64,000 nucleotides of DNA from Lachnospiraceae bacterium (GCA_015056865.1 SVFM01000017.1:1-64000); one strand, 5' to 3'. Counted from the stretch's first letter, positions 43,787 through 53,596 are shown. Notes: generated by a model from the letters alone, not told the origin. A program made the numbers and translations.

Positions 43787-44175
43787 TAAATTCCTCCTTT
43801 TCTAAGTTTGCCCACCAAAAGAAGATCCCGTGATATACTGGGCAAACAAATTTTAGAGATGCCTGGGCTGTACGCAAAAAACACTACCATGAATTGAATT
43901 ATAACGTTGATTGTTATTTGGAAATCTTTGATCTTGAACTCAAGCACATAAGCTCGTAAGACATTATCATACTATGTATGTAATGAATGAAAAAAAGAAC
44001 ATCTTGATCCAAATAGATTGCTTAAAACACTTTTAAAGACTCAGAATATAATATATAGACTACAGTGCCTCCTTCCAGTACGGATTACCGAAGGCATCTC
44101 TGGGTATGATTATATAGTAATGCATGACTTTTTTCAAGCATAATTATAAAAAATTATTAAACTGGCCCGGTTCTC

Positions 44176-44202
44176 TTGACTTGCAACACTGAAAAGTATA
44201 AT
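44176..44202 (+). promoter_or_regulatory. Candidate sigma-A promoter for mecA
   Basis: TTGACT (44176-44181), 15-bp spacer, TATAAT (44197-44202). Confidence 0.45.
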
Positions 44203-44288
44203 ATACATTTAGTCAGATGTTTTCAGGGATTTCAGTCATAGAGCCGTGTCACTGCAGTATCTTATTTATATAGTGAGGACGTGATAGC

Positions 44289-45029
44289 ATGAAGATTGAA
44301 AAAGTGAATGAAAACCAGATTCGTTGTACTCTGACCAGAGAAGATCTGGCCAGTCGCGAATTAAAAATCAGCGAATTAGCTTACGGTACCGAAAAGGCAA
44401 AGAGTTTGTTCCGCGATATGATGCAGCAGGCTTCCTTTGAATTCGGTTTTGAAGCGGAGGATATTCCGCTCATGATAGAGGCAATCCCGTTAAATTCCGA
44501 ATGCATTGTACTCATCATTACCAAGGTGGAGGATCCGGAAGAATTGGATACCCGTTTTTCCAAATTTTCTCCTGCCATACATGATGATTCAGATAAGAAC
44601 CTGGATGATATGCTGGAGGAATTGTCAAACGGTGCCGATGAAGTGCTGGATCTGTTCAAGCGGATCCACGAAGGCAAAAAAGCAAATTCCAAACAGACAT
44701 CACTGCAAGACACAGCCAAAGCGGCAGACCCGGATCTGATACAAATTTTTATCTTTGATTCCCTGGGCAGCCTGGTGGATGTTTCCGCCATTTTGTCGGA
44801 ATCTTACAGCGCTCGAAATTCGCTCTACAAAGATGAGGAGGACGGCAGATACCTGCTGGTGATTTCCAAAGGCGATCATACTCCGGAAGAGTTTACCAGA
44901 GTCTGCAATGTTTTGTCAGAGCATGGTTCCACCAGACGGATCCCGTCATCGACCTACTCCTTCCTGGAGGAACACTACATGCCGCTGATCGCAGATCATG
45001 CCATACAGTCTCTGAGTCAGATGAATTAG
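44289..45029 (+). CDS. mecA: Adaptor protein MecA-like
   Basis: MKIEKVNENQIRCTLTREDLASRELKISELAYGTEKAKSLFRDMM...; C-terminal FLEEHYMPLIADHAIQSLSQ. Confidence 0.85.
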   Translation: MKIEKVNENQIRCTLTREDLASRELKISELAYGTEKAKSLFRDMMQQASFEFGFEAEDIPLMIEAIPLNSECIVLIITKVEDPEELDTRFSKFSPAIHDDSDKNLDDMLEELSNGADEVLDLFKRIHEGKKANSKQTSLQDTAKAADPDLIQIFIFDSLGSLVDVSAILSESYSARNSLYKDEEDGRYLLVISKGDHTPEEFTRVCNVLSEHGSTRRIPSSTYSFLEEHYMPLIADHAIQSLSQMN

Positions 45030-45047
45030 GCGCACTGCTTATTGAGC

Positions 45048-45078
45048 AAAAAGAGAACGGCCACACCGTTCTCTTTTT
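45048..45078. terminator. Bidirectional intrinsic terminator
   Basis: AAAAAGAGAACGGccacaCCGTTCTCTTTTTT. Confidence 0.85.
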
Positions 45079-45085
45079 TGTATTT

Positions 45086-46441
45086 CTAGAGTTTCTTCAT
45101 CGCCTTTTTGAACTGCACCCCAAACAGCACCGCTGTAAAGGTTACCGCTATCACATCCGCCGCCGGCTCCGCCAGATACACTCCCATGGTTTTATCCGCT
45201 ACCAGATGAGGCATCAGATAAATGAGCGGAAGCAATAAAACAAACTTTCTGACCACTGCCACCACGATGGAGCAAGCTGCGTTTCCAATCGACACAAAGG
45301 TCATCTGACAGGCAATCTGTATGCCAAAGAGCAACAGTGCACCACAGTAGATCCGAAGGGCTTTCGCTGTAAATTGAAGCAGCTTCGGATCCGGCGTAAA
45401 AATACCTGCAAACACTCCGGGAAACAGCATGATAAGCGCCCACAGCACCACAGAATACGTCAGGCAGGCGGTCAAAAGAAGCCGGAAAGTTTTCTTTACC
45501 CGTTCCACATTTCTTGCTCCATAATTATAGCTGGAGATCGGCTGGGCTCCCTGGGCAATGCCCTGCATTGGCAACATGGCAAACTGCATCACACTGGTCA
45601 GGATGGTCATGGCTCCCACCGCAATATCATCACCATATTTTAACAGGGACGAATTAAAACACACAGAAATGATGCTTTCGCTGCTCTGCATTACAAAGGC
45701 CGCAAGGCCAAGGGCCACACAGGGAAGCACAATCCTAAAGTCTATTTTAAAATTTTCAACCTTCAACCTGAGTTTCGTCTTTTTTCCGGTCAAAAACCAA
45801 AGCACCCACAGACAAGAAACTGCCTGAGAGATCACAGTTGCAAGCGCTGCTCCGGCAACCCCCATATCAAACACAAAAATAAATAACGGATCCAAAGCAA
45901 TATTACAGACCGCCCCGATCAGTACCGTTATCATCCCGATCCTGGCAAAGCCCTGGGCCGTGATAAATGCCCCCATTCCCAGGGTCAACTGTACAAACAC
46001 GGTGCCCACTGCGTAAATGCTCATATATCCGGCGGCATAGTCAATGGTATTTTCACTTGCTCCGAAAGCCAGCAAAAAATCCCGGTTCCAGATCAAAAGA
46101 ATTGCTGTCAGAACAAAGGATATGAAAATCTGCAGGCTAAAGCAGCCGCCCAGAATTTTCTCGGCAGTCTCATGTTCTCCACGCCCCATAAAAATAGAGG
46201 CTCTGGGCGCCCCACCTGAACTGATCAGTGCTGCAAACGCCGAAACGATCATGATCACCGGCATGCACACTCCCACACCGGTCAAAGCCAAACTGCCCTC
46301 CTCGGGAATATGGCCTATGTAAATTCTATCCACAATATTATAGAGCATATTGACCAATTGAGCGATCACAGTGGGGATAGCCAGCTTCCAGAGTAACCTT
46401 CCTACCGGCTCCGTCCCCAGTATTTCCTTTTTATCTTCCAT
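45086..46441 (-). CDS. MATE family efflux transporter
   Basis: 451 aa; LLWKLAIPTVIAQLVNMLYNIVDRIYIGHIPEEGSLALTGVGVCMP. Confidence 0.93.
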   Translation of the reverse strand: MEDKKEILGTEPVGRLLWKLAIPTVIAQLVNMLYNIVDRIYIGHIPEEGSLALTGVGVCMPVIMIVSAFAALISSGGAPRASIFMGRGEHETAEKILGGCFSLQIFISFVLTAILLIWNRDFLLAFGASENTIDYAAGYMSIYAVGTVFVQLTLGMGAFITAQGFARIGMITVLIGAVCNIALDPLFIFVFDMGVAGAALATVISQAVSCLWVLWFLTGKKTKLRLKVENFKIDFRIVLPCVALGLAAFVMQSSESIISVCFNSSLLKYGDDIAVGAMTILTSVMQFAMLPMQGIAQGAQPISSYNYGARNVERVKKTFRLLLTACLTYSVVLWALIMLFPGVFAGIFTPDPKLLQFTAKALRIYCGALLLFGIQIACQMTFVSIGNAACSIVVAVVRKFVLLLPLIYLMPHLVADKTMGVYLAEPAADVIAVTFTAVLFGVQFKKAMKKL

Positions 46442-46476
46442 CCTTCAACCCTTTCCTTGCACATTCTCCATAAACT

Positions 46477-47451
46477 TCAATACTTCATTCTTCGCAGACT
46501 GCCTTGACTAAAAACATATTCCGGCGTTTCAAAGGGATATGACACTTCCTCCATGTAATACCAGGGATCCTCCTCATGAGCAGGATTTTTCAGCACATGA
46601 AACTCCTGGGCCGGCATATAACCCTGAGCCAGCAAAAAGGCTTTCTGTCCCTGCTGATTTTCACACACATCCACCACCATTACCACATGTCCGGGACTTC
46701 CGCCCTTTAAAAACACATCTCCGGCCTGTATTTCCTCTAAGGAAACCTCCTCCGACTCCCTTACCATGGAAAGGGTGCTGGCATAGGCAAACACCATCCG
46801 CATATATTTCACAAAGGTTTCGTAGGAATCATCATACTGCTCCGTCTTCACCCAGGACACATCATTGCCTTTTACAGAAATCCTGTATCCCTCCCGCCAT
46901 TTATCATATTCTGCGGCGAAACCGCTGACAAAATAGAAGCATATCCGTTCATACTGCCCTGTGGCATAAAAATATTCCCCATACATGCGCATAACCGAAT
47001 CTGCACACTGCTGCAAATCTCGGTTTTCTATGGGAAGAGCCAGAACTGCCGCGTGGGCAGACTGATTCCCTTTCTTCCTGCCATCATACAAAAGTACCGG
47101 ACTTTCATCCTCTTTTACCGGATACTCCCGCAGGAACTCTCCAAAGCTTCCTTCCTCAGCAGATACACGTTCAAACCCATCCGGCGTCTGAAAACGAGTC
47201 TGCACTGTCATCCCCGATGGATCTATGATCTGTACTTCCCAAGGAGCAGACGGCTCTTCCCCCATAGGCGGGATGGATGTTGCAGGTTTCTCCTCGGAGC
47301 TTGATGACTCTGTACTTTCCTCAAAAGACAGCTCACTGTCTACCGCCAGACTCTCACCGCCTTCCTGCACAGACATCTGCCGGCCACAACCTCCCAGCAG
47401 GCAGATCCACACTGCCAGAAGCAGTCCGTAAATACATCCTTGTTTCCTCAT
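46477..47451 (-). CDS. DUF4846-like lipoprotein
   Basis: Lipobox LLGGC; GDVFLKGGSPGHVVMVVDV...LLAQGYMPAQEFHVLKNP. Confidence 0.75.
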   Translation of the reverse strand: MRKQGCIYGLLLAVWICLLGGCGRQMSVQEGGESLAVDSELSFEESTESSSSEEKPATSIPPMGEEPSAPWEVQIIDPSGMTVQTRFQTPDGFERVSAEEGSFGEFLREYPVKEDESPVLLYDGRKKGNQSAHAAVLALPIENRDLQQCADSVMRMYGEYFYATGQYERICFYFVSGFAAEYDKWREGYRISVKGNDVSWVKTEQYDDSYETFVKYMRMVFAYASTLSMVRESEEVSLEEIQAGDVFLKGGSPGHVVMVVDVCENQQGQKAFLLAQGYMPAQEFHVLKNPAHEEDPWYYMEEVSYPFETPEYVFSQGSLRRMKY

Positions 47452-47551
47452 CCGCTTTCCTTTCCCGGAAATACAAAGGGGTAAACCCGAAGATTTGCCC
47501 CTACTGTATCAATCATATCTACCGACTAAAAGCTGCTTGTCCGCTGTTTGA

Positions 47552-47749
47552 TTATGCCTCCAGCGCATCGATCTTTGCCATCAGTTCATCCACATCCATG
47601 CCATGAACCATAGCAGCCTCTTCCAAAGACTCAGCCTGTGCAGAAGGGCAGCCAAGGCAATGCATGCCTGCCTCCAATAAAATGGGTGCCACCTTGGGAT
47701 TGGTTCTCAGGATCTCACCGATAGTCATATCTTTCGTGATCTTTGCCAT
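47552..47749 (-). CDS. DUF1858 domain protein
   Basis: [60 protein letters not shown]. Confidence 0.88.
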   Translation of the reverse strand: MAKITKDMTIGEILRTNPKVAPILLEAGMHCLGCPSAQAESLEEAAMVHGMDVDELMAKIDALEA

Positions 47750-47867
47750 ATCTATTTCCTCCTTAATATAAATCTTCTTTATATTTTCATAGTATAATAC
47801 TTTCCTCCAGTCTTGGCAAGTATTCATATTTTGTATTTTTTCGGAAACACGCTTCAAATCAGCGTTT

Positions 47868-47885
47868 TGTACCCAAAAAAGTACA
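47868..47885. promoter_or_regulatory. Inverted-repeat operator candidate upstream of pfl promoter
   Basis: TGTAC-N8-GTACA, 9 bp upstream of the -35. Confidence 0.35.
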
Positions 47886-47894
47886 TTGCTTTGC

Positions 47895-47923
47895 TTGACT
47901 CGCTCTTTCCTTTTTCATATAAT
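47895..47923 (+). promoter_or_regulatory. Sigma-A-type promoter of pfl operon
   Basis: TTGACT (47895-47900), 17-bp spacer, TATAAT (47918-47923). Confidence 0.75.
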
Positions 47924-47988
47924 TATCCCATGGAATAATATATTTTTATTTTTATATTTTATCAATTCTAATAGGAGGAAATTTTGAA

Positions 47989-50028
47989 ATGAGACCTGAA
48001 TGGAAAGATTTTGTAGGCGGCAAATGGGAAACCGAAATCAACGTACGCGATTTCATCCAGAAGAACTATCATCCTTATGATGGAGATGAGTCCTTCCTTG
48101 CCGAAGCTACACAGAACACAAAGGATTTATGGAACATGGTACTGGATCTGCAGAAGAAAGAGCGTGAGGCAGGCGGCGTCCTGGATATGGATACCAAGGT
48201 TGTTTCTACCATCACTTCACACGGCCCCGGCTACCTGGACAAGGACAAGGAGACCATCGTAGGTTTCCAGACCGACAAGCCTTTCAAGCGTTCCCTGCAG
48301 CCTTACGGCGGTATCAGAATGGCTGAGAAAGCTTGCTCCGACAACGGATACGAAGTTGATCCCGAGATCAGTGAGTTCTTCTCCACCCACAGAAAGACCC
48401 ACAACGCAGGCTGTTTCGATGCTTACAACGCTGAGATGAGAGCTTGCCGTTCTTCCCATATTATCACCGGTCTGCCCGATGCATACGGCCGCGGTCGTAT
48501 CATTGGTGACTACAGACGTATCGCTCTGTACGGTATTGACAGACTGATCGAGGATAAACTGGCTCAGAAGGATTCCACCGGCCGCGTTATGACCGATGAC
48601 ATTATCCGTCTGCGTGAGGAAATTTCCGAGCAGATCATTGCTCTGAAGATGATGAAAGAGATGGCTGCTTCCTACGGCTGCGATATTTCCAAACCTGCTA
48701 CCAACGTAAAAGAAGCTATCCAGGCTACTTACTTCGGATATCTGTGCGCAGTAAAAGAGCAGAACGGTGCTGCTATGTCCCTGGGACGTACTTCCACCTT
48801 CCTTGACTGCTTCGCAGAGAGAGACCTTGCAAACGGCACCTTTACTGAGCAGGAGATCCAGGAATTTGTTGACCACTTCATTATGAAACTGCGCTGCATC
48901 AAATTTGCACGTACTCCCGAGTACAACCAGATCTTTGCAGGCGATCCCGTATGGGTAACCGAGTCCCTGGCAGGCGTTGGCGTTGACGGCCGTCATCTGG
49001 TATCCAAGATGAGCTTCCGTTACCTGCACACCCTGACCAACCTTGGTGCTTCTCCGGAGCCTAACCTGACCGTACTGTGGTCTCCCAGACTTCCTGAGAA
49101 CTTCAAGAGATACTGTGCAAAGATGTCTATCCTGACCTCTTCCATCCAGTATGAGAACGACGAGTTGATGAGACCTGACCATGCTGATGACTACGGTATC
49201 GCTTGCTGCGTATCCTCCATGGTTATCGGTAAGGAAATGCAGTTCTTCGGTGCTCGTGCAAACCTGGCAAAATGTCTGCTGTACGCTCTGAACGGCGGTG
49301 TAGACGAGGTTACCAAGAAACAGGTTGGTCCTAAGTACCGTCCTGTAGAAGGCGACGTACTGAACTATGATGATGTTTACAGCAAGTTCATCGACATGAT
49401 CGAGTGGCAGGCAGATGTTTATGTAAACACCTTGAACATCATCCACTACATGCATGACAAGTACTGCTATGAGAGAGCAGAGATGGCTCTGCATGACAGA
49501 GACGTTAAGCGTTACTTCGCAACAGGTATCGCAGGTCTGTCTATCGTAGCTGACTCCCTGTCTGCTATCAAATATGCAAACGTAGAAGTTGTTCGTGACG
49601 AAGACGGCATTATCGTTGACTTCAAGACCACCGGCGACTTCCCCAAATATGGTAACGACGATGATCGCGTAGACTCCATCGCTCAGGACATCGTTTCCAA
49701 GTTTATGACTGCTGTAAGAAGACATCACACTTACAGAAACGGTATCCCTACCACCTCCATCCTTACCATTACTTCCAACGTAACCTACGGTAAGGCTACA
49801 GGTAACACACCTGACGGACGTAAGAAGGGCCAGCCTTTCGCACCCGGTGCAAACCCGATGCACGGCCGTGATACCCACGGTGCAGTAGCTTCCCTGTCTT
49901 CCGTTTCCAAGCTGCCCTTCAAGGATGCACAGGACGGTATCTCCAATACCTTCACCATCATCCCCGGTGCTCTTGGTAAAGAGGATCAGGTGTTCGCAGG
50001 CGATATCGAAATTGACTTGAACAAATAA
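47989..50028 (+). CDS. pflB: Pyruvate formate-lyase catalytic subunit lacking the C-terminal glycyl-radical domain
   Basis: 679 aa; [23 protein letters not shown]...; [10 protein letters not shown] catalytic Cys-Cys; ends [20 protein letters not shown] before the RVSGYAV motif; RBS aggagg. Confidence 0.93.
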   Translation: MRPEWKDFVGGKWETEINVRDFIQKNYHPYDGDESFLAEATQNTKDLWNMVLDLQKKEREAGGVLDMDTKVVSTITSHGPGYLDKDKETIVGFQTDKPFKRSLQPYGGIRMAEKACSDNGYEVDPEISEFFSTHRKTHNAGCFDAYNAEMRACRSSHIITGLPDAYGRGRIIGDYRRIALYGIDRLIEDKLAQKDSTGRVMTDDIIRLREEISEQIIALKMMKEMAASYGCDISKPATNVKEAIQATYFGYLCAVKEQNGAAMSLGRTSTFLDCFAERDLANGTFTEQEIQEFVDHFIMKLRCIKFARTPEYNQIFAGDPVWVTESLAGVGVDGRHLVSKMSFRYLHTLTNLGASPEPNLTVLWSPRLPENFKRYCAKMSILTSSIQYENDELMRPDHADDYGIACCVSSMVIGKEMQFFGARANLAKCLLYALNGGVDEVTKKQVGPKYRPVEGDVLNYDDVYSKFIDMIEWQADVYVNTLNIIHYMHDKYCYERAEMALHDRDVKRYFATGIAGLSIVADSLSAIKYANVEVVRDEDGIIVDFKTTGDFPKYGNDDDRVDSIAQDIVSKFMTAVRRHHTYRNGIPTTSILTITSNVTYGKATGNTPDGRKKGQPFAPGANPMHGRDTHGAVASLSSVSKLPFKDAQDGISNTFTIIPGALGKEDQVFAGDIEIDLNK

Positions 50029-50051
50029 TAGCCTTACAGAAAGGAGCACCT

Positions 50052-50255
50052 ATGGACCAAAAAGCAATGATTGACGATCTGGTAAAAATGCTGGATGCCG
50101 GCATGGCAAAAGGCGTAGGACACGTAAACGTGGACTGCACTACCGAGAGTACAAAAGCGAAAGAAGTTCAGACAATGGGGTGCAGCGACTGCTCCAGAAC
50201 CCCCTTGGCTTGCAGTGTTCCCACATTGGAGCAGGGCTTAGACGATTTCAAATAA
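50052..50255 (+). CDS. Small Cys-rich protein with N-terminal similarity to the PFL glycyl-radical domain
   Basis: MDQKAMIDDLVKMLDAGMAKGVGHVNVDCTTESTKAKEVQTMGCSDCSRTPLACSVPTLEQGLDDFK; RBS aaaggagcacct. Confidence 0.8.
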   Translation: MDQKAMIDDLVKMLDAGMAKGVGHVNVDCTTESTKAKEVQTMGCSDCSRTPLACSVPTLEQGLDDFK

Positions 50256-50324
50256 TATGTTTTCAGGGGTTGGGACGCTCTGGCCCCTGAAGACAAACAC
50301 ATTTTTAAACAGGAGGAAAGAAAA

Positions 50325-50570
50325 ATGGCAGAAGTAAATCAGGCTCAGGTTGACAACCTGGTAAATTTATTAGATGGTTATTCCGTTAAAGGTGGACATC
50401 ACCTGAATGTAAACGTTTTAAACAGAGACACTCTGTTGGACGCTCAGAAGCATCCCGAGAACTATCCTCAGCTGACCATCCGTGTAAGCGGCTACGCTGT
50501 TAACTTCATCAAGTTGACACCGGAACAGCAGGCAGACGTTATCTCCCGTACTTTCCACGAGAGCATCTAA
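50325..50570 (+). CDS. Stand-alone glycyl-radical domain protein (GrcA/YfiD-like, PFL C-terminus)
   Basis: 81 aa; [70 protein letters not shown]; radical Gly56 codon at 50490-50492; RBS aggagg. Confidence 0.94.
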   Translation: MAEVNQAQVDNLVNLLDGYSVKGGHHLNVNVLNRDTLLDAQKHPENYPQLTIRVSGYAVNFIKLTPEQQADVISRTFHESI

Positions 50571-50596
50571 TCTGTCTACAGATTAAAAAACATGTA

Positions 50597-50626
50597 AGAT
50601 GCGCTGCTTCCGGCAGCGCATCTTTT
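50597..50626 (+). terminator. Intrinsic terminator between radical-domain ORF and pflA
   Basis: AAGATGCGCTGCttccgGCAGCGCATCTTTT, 12-bp stem. Confidence 0.8.
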
Positions 50627-50657
50627 CACCTTACATCATTATGAAAGGACTACTATT

Positions 50658-51422
50658 ATGCAGGGAAGAATTCATTCTTTGGAAAGTTTTGGCACCGTTG
50701 ACGGCCCCGGCGTGCGCTATGTGGTGTTTGTGCAGGGCTGTCCCATGCGCTGTGCCTACTGCCACAATCCGGACACCTGGTCCATGACAGGCGGCACCAT
50801 GATGGACCCGGAATATATTATTGAACAATATGAGCGAAACAAAGGCTTTTATAAAGGCGGCGGTATTACCGTTACCGGCGGCGAGCCCCTGATGCAGGTG
50901 GATTTTTTGATCGATCTGTTTACGCTGGCTAAGCAAAAGGATATTCACACCTGCATCGACAGCTCCGGCATAGCTTTTAAGCCCGGCAACACAGATTTTA
51001 TTGCAAAACTGGATCAGCTGATGCCTCTTACTGACCTGGTCATGCTGGACATTAAACATATTGATCCAGAGAAGCACAAGGAACTTACTGAGCAGCCCAA
51101 TGAAGGCATTTTGGCCTTTGCCGAATATTTGAACGACCGAAATGTGGATATGTGGATCCGGCACGTGGTGGTACCCGGCATTACGGATGATGACAAGTAC
51201 CTGTTTGATCTGGGTTACTTCATCGGTAAGTTCCATAATTTGAAAGCTCTCGATGTACTTCCCTATCACACCATGGGCGCCGTAAAATACGAAAAACTGG
51301 GCATTGAGTATAAGCTGAAGGATGTTCCTGCCATGGATAAGACCAAGGTGATCGAGAAAAAACAGGTGATTTTGGATGGGATTAAAAAACGCCGGGCCGA
51401 AATGTCTGAAAACGACAAATAG
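50658..51422 (+). CDS. pflA: Pyruvate formate-lyase activating enzyme (radical SAM)
   Basis: FGTVDGPGVRYVVFVQGCPMRCAYCHNPDTW; GGGITVTGGEPLMQ. Confidence 0.96.
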   Translation: MQGRIHSLESFGTVDGPGVRYVVFVQGCPMRCAYCHNPDTWSMTGGTMMDPEYIIEQYERNKGFYKGGGITVTGGEPLMQVDFLIDLFTLAKQKDIHTCIDSSGIAFKPGNTDFIAKLDQLMPLTDLVMLDIKHIDPEKHKELTEQPNEGILAFAEYLNDRNVDMWIRHVVVPGITDDDKYLFDLGYFIGKFHNLKALDVLPYHTMGAVKYEKLGIEYKLKDVPAMDKTKVIEKKQVILDGIKKRRAEMSENDK

Positions 51423-51490
51423 GACTTGTATTTCTCACGGATTTATATTAAAATTAATTACACTTGAACCATTGTAAGGAGGATATAGAT

Positions 51491-51661
51491 ATGGCATATG
51501 TAATTGGCGACAGCTGCGTTTGTTGCGGTGCATGTGAAGCACAGTGCCCTGTTGGTGCGATCAGCATGGGAGATGGAAAGTTCGAGATTGATCCCGACAA
51601 GTGTATTGACTGCGGTGCTTGCGCAGGCCAGTGCCCTGTTGGTGCTATTTCCGAAGGCTAA
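51491..51661 (+). CDS. 2[4Fe-4S] ferredoxin
   Basis: MAYVIGDSCVCCGACEAQCPVGAISMGDGKFEIDPDKCIDCGACAGQCPVGAISEG; two CxxCxxCxxxCP motifs. Confidence 0.95.
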   Translation: MAYVIGDSCVCCGACEAQCPVGAISMGDGKFEIDPDKCIDCGACAGQCPVGAISEG

Positions 51662-51676
51662 TTCACACAGAAGAAT

Positions 51677-51709
51677 AAAATCGGCTGATGAGTTTCATCA
51701 GCCGATTTT
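51677..51709 (+). terminator. Intrinsic terminator
   Basis: AAAATCGGCTGATGAgttTCATCAGCCGATTTT. Confidence 0.85.
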
Positions 51710-51834
51710 AACGTTTTACCCACTATTTGCTCATAATTTACTTGCTTTTTACCCATCTTTTTTGCCAGGAATGTTATAATAAATACGATAGGGGATGTGA
51801 ATTGCCCCAAATATAAAAAAGGCAGGGAGATATT

Positions 51835-53592
51835 ATGAGTATTTTTGATGTGCTGAATCTGATCGGAGGACTATGTTTGTTCCTGTTCGGTATGAATGTT
51901 ATGGGCGCCGCCTTGGAAAGACGAACCGGCAGCAAATTGCAAGGTATTTTGAGTAAATTGACCACCAATAAAATTGCCGGACTTCTTACCGGACTTGGGG
52001 TGACTGCAGTCATTCAAAGTTCCTCTGCTACTACCGTTATGGTAGTAGGATTCGTAAACTCAGGTCTTATGACTCTAAAACAGGCCATCCATGTGATCAT
52101 GGGCGCCAACATTGGTACCACAGTTACAGCATGGGTTTTGAGCCTGAGCGGCATCAGCAGTGATAATCTTTTTGTGCAGCTGCTAAAGCCCACTTCTTTC
52201 ACTCCTATATTGGCATTGATCGGCGTAGTTCTTTACATGTTCTGCAAAAGCGATAAGAAAAAGGATATTGGTACCATCCTGCTAGGCTTTGCGGTCCTGA
52301 TGTTCGGTATGGACACAATGACTGGCGCCGTATCCGGGCTGAAGGATATTCCGGCATTCCAGGAACTTTTCATTATGTTTAAAAATCCTATTCTGGGCGT
52401 ACTTGCCGGTGCTGTGCTGACCGCCATCATCCAGTCCAGCTCCGCCTCTGTAGGTATTCTACAGGCACTGGCTATGACCGGTCAGGTTTCCTATGGAGCT
52501 GCAATCCCTATTATTATGGGGCAGAACATTGGTACCTGTATCACAGCTATCCTTTCCTCCTTTGGCACCAACCGAAACGCTAAGCGCTCCGCACTGGTTC
52601 ATCTTTGCTTTAATGTCATTGGTACCGTTGTATGGCTCAGCGTGTTCAGCATCATAAATTACACCATAGCACCAGCGCTGTTTAATGAACCTGCGTCTCT
52701 TTCCGGCATCGCAGTGGCTCACTCAGTCTTTAACATAGCCGGCACCCTGCTGATGCTTCCCATGACTTCTTTTCTTGAAAAACTGGCCTACAAACTGGTG
52801 CCGGAGACCAAGATACCGGATACCATCGTGGAGCTGGATGATCGTCTGCTGGCAACCCCTGCGGTGGCTTTGGAGCGTTGCCATACGCTTGCAGTTGACA
52901 TGGCTACCGAGGCCATTGGTGCTATGAAGATCAGCCTGCGCTGCCTTACATCCTACGATCCTGAATTGGCTAAGTCCGTGCGGGATGCAGAGGAGAAAAC
53001 TGACCACTATGAAGATATTATTGGAACCTATCTGGTAAAACTCAGCACCAACAAAGTCAGCGACAGAGACAGTGCAGAAGCCGCCATGTTACTGAAGGTA
53101 ATCGGTGATCTGGAGCGTATTTCCGATCACGCCAAGAACCTGATTGCCTCTGCTGAGGAAATGAAGACAAAAGGTCTTACTTTCTCTGAAGAAGCAAACG
53201 GGGAGCTGACAGTCCTCTCCAATGCACTGGATGAGATTTTGAGTCTGACATATAAATCCTTTGTAAACAACGACATACAGTCAGCTACTACAGTTGAACC
53301 TTTGGAACAGGTGATTGATAAGCTGAAAGAGATGATGCGAAACAAGCACATCCTACGTCTGCAACAAGGTTCCTGCAGCATCGAAACCGGATTTGTCTGG
53401 TCAGATATTCTTACTAATCTGGCTCGTACTTCCGATCACTGCTCCAACATTGCAGGCTGCCTGATCGACAGTCACGAAAGGAACTTGAACCTCCATGAAT
53501 CACTCAGGATCATGAAGGCCTACAGCCCCTACTTTAAAGAGAGCTATACTGCTTTTGCTGCAAAATACTTGCCTCACGAGATCAACTCATAA
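51835..53592 (+). CDS. Na/Pi cotransporter family protein with PhoU-like domain
   Basis: 585 aa; FLFGMNVMGAALERRTG, TAVIQSSSATTVMVVGFVNSG, TAIIQSSSASVG; C-terminal PhoU-like helices. Confidence 0.93.
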   Translation: MSIFDVLNLIGGLCLFLFGMNVMGAALERRTGSKLQGILSKLTTNKIAGLLTGLGVTAVIQSSSATTVMVVGFVNSGLMTLKQAIHVIMGANIGTTVTAWVLSLSGISSDNLFVQLLKPTSFTPILALIGVVLYMFCKSDKKKDIGTILLGFAVLMFGMDTMTGAVSGLKDIPAFQELFIMFKNPILGVLAGAVLTAIIQSSSASVGILQALAMTGQVSYGAAIPIIMGQNIGTCITAILSSFGTNRNAKRSALVHLCFNVIGTVVWLSVFSIINYTIAPALFNEPASLSGIAVAHSVFNIAGTLLMLPMTSFLEKLAYKLVPETKIPDTIVELDDRLLATPAVALERCHTLAVDMATEAIGAMKISLRCLTSYDPELAKSVRDAEEKTDHYEDIIGTYLVKLSTNKVSDRDSAEAAMLLKVIGDLERISDHAKNLIASAEEMKTKGLTFSEEANGELTVLSNALDEILSLTYKSFVNNDIQSATTVEPLEQVIDKLKEMMRNKHILRLQQGSCSIETGFVWSDILTNLARTSDHCSNIAGCLIDSHERNLNLHESLRIMKAYSPYFKESYTAFAAKYLPHEINS

Positions 53593-53596
53593 CAAC

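Noticed and set aside
48217-50049. 610-aa antisense ORF opposite pflB
   Set aside because: Mirrors a highly codon-biased gene; translation is low-complexity in V/S/C/D and looks like no known protein. Long antisense ORFs are expected opposite strongly biased genes.
47989-50570. Possibility that the PFL split is only a frameshift or sequencing error
   Set aside because: The large ORF ends with two stops (TAATAG); the radical-domain ORF has its own AGGAGG and ATG, and a third ORF with its own RBS intervenes, about 300 nt in all. A single indel cannot explain this.
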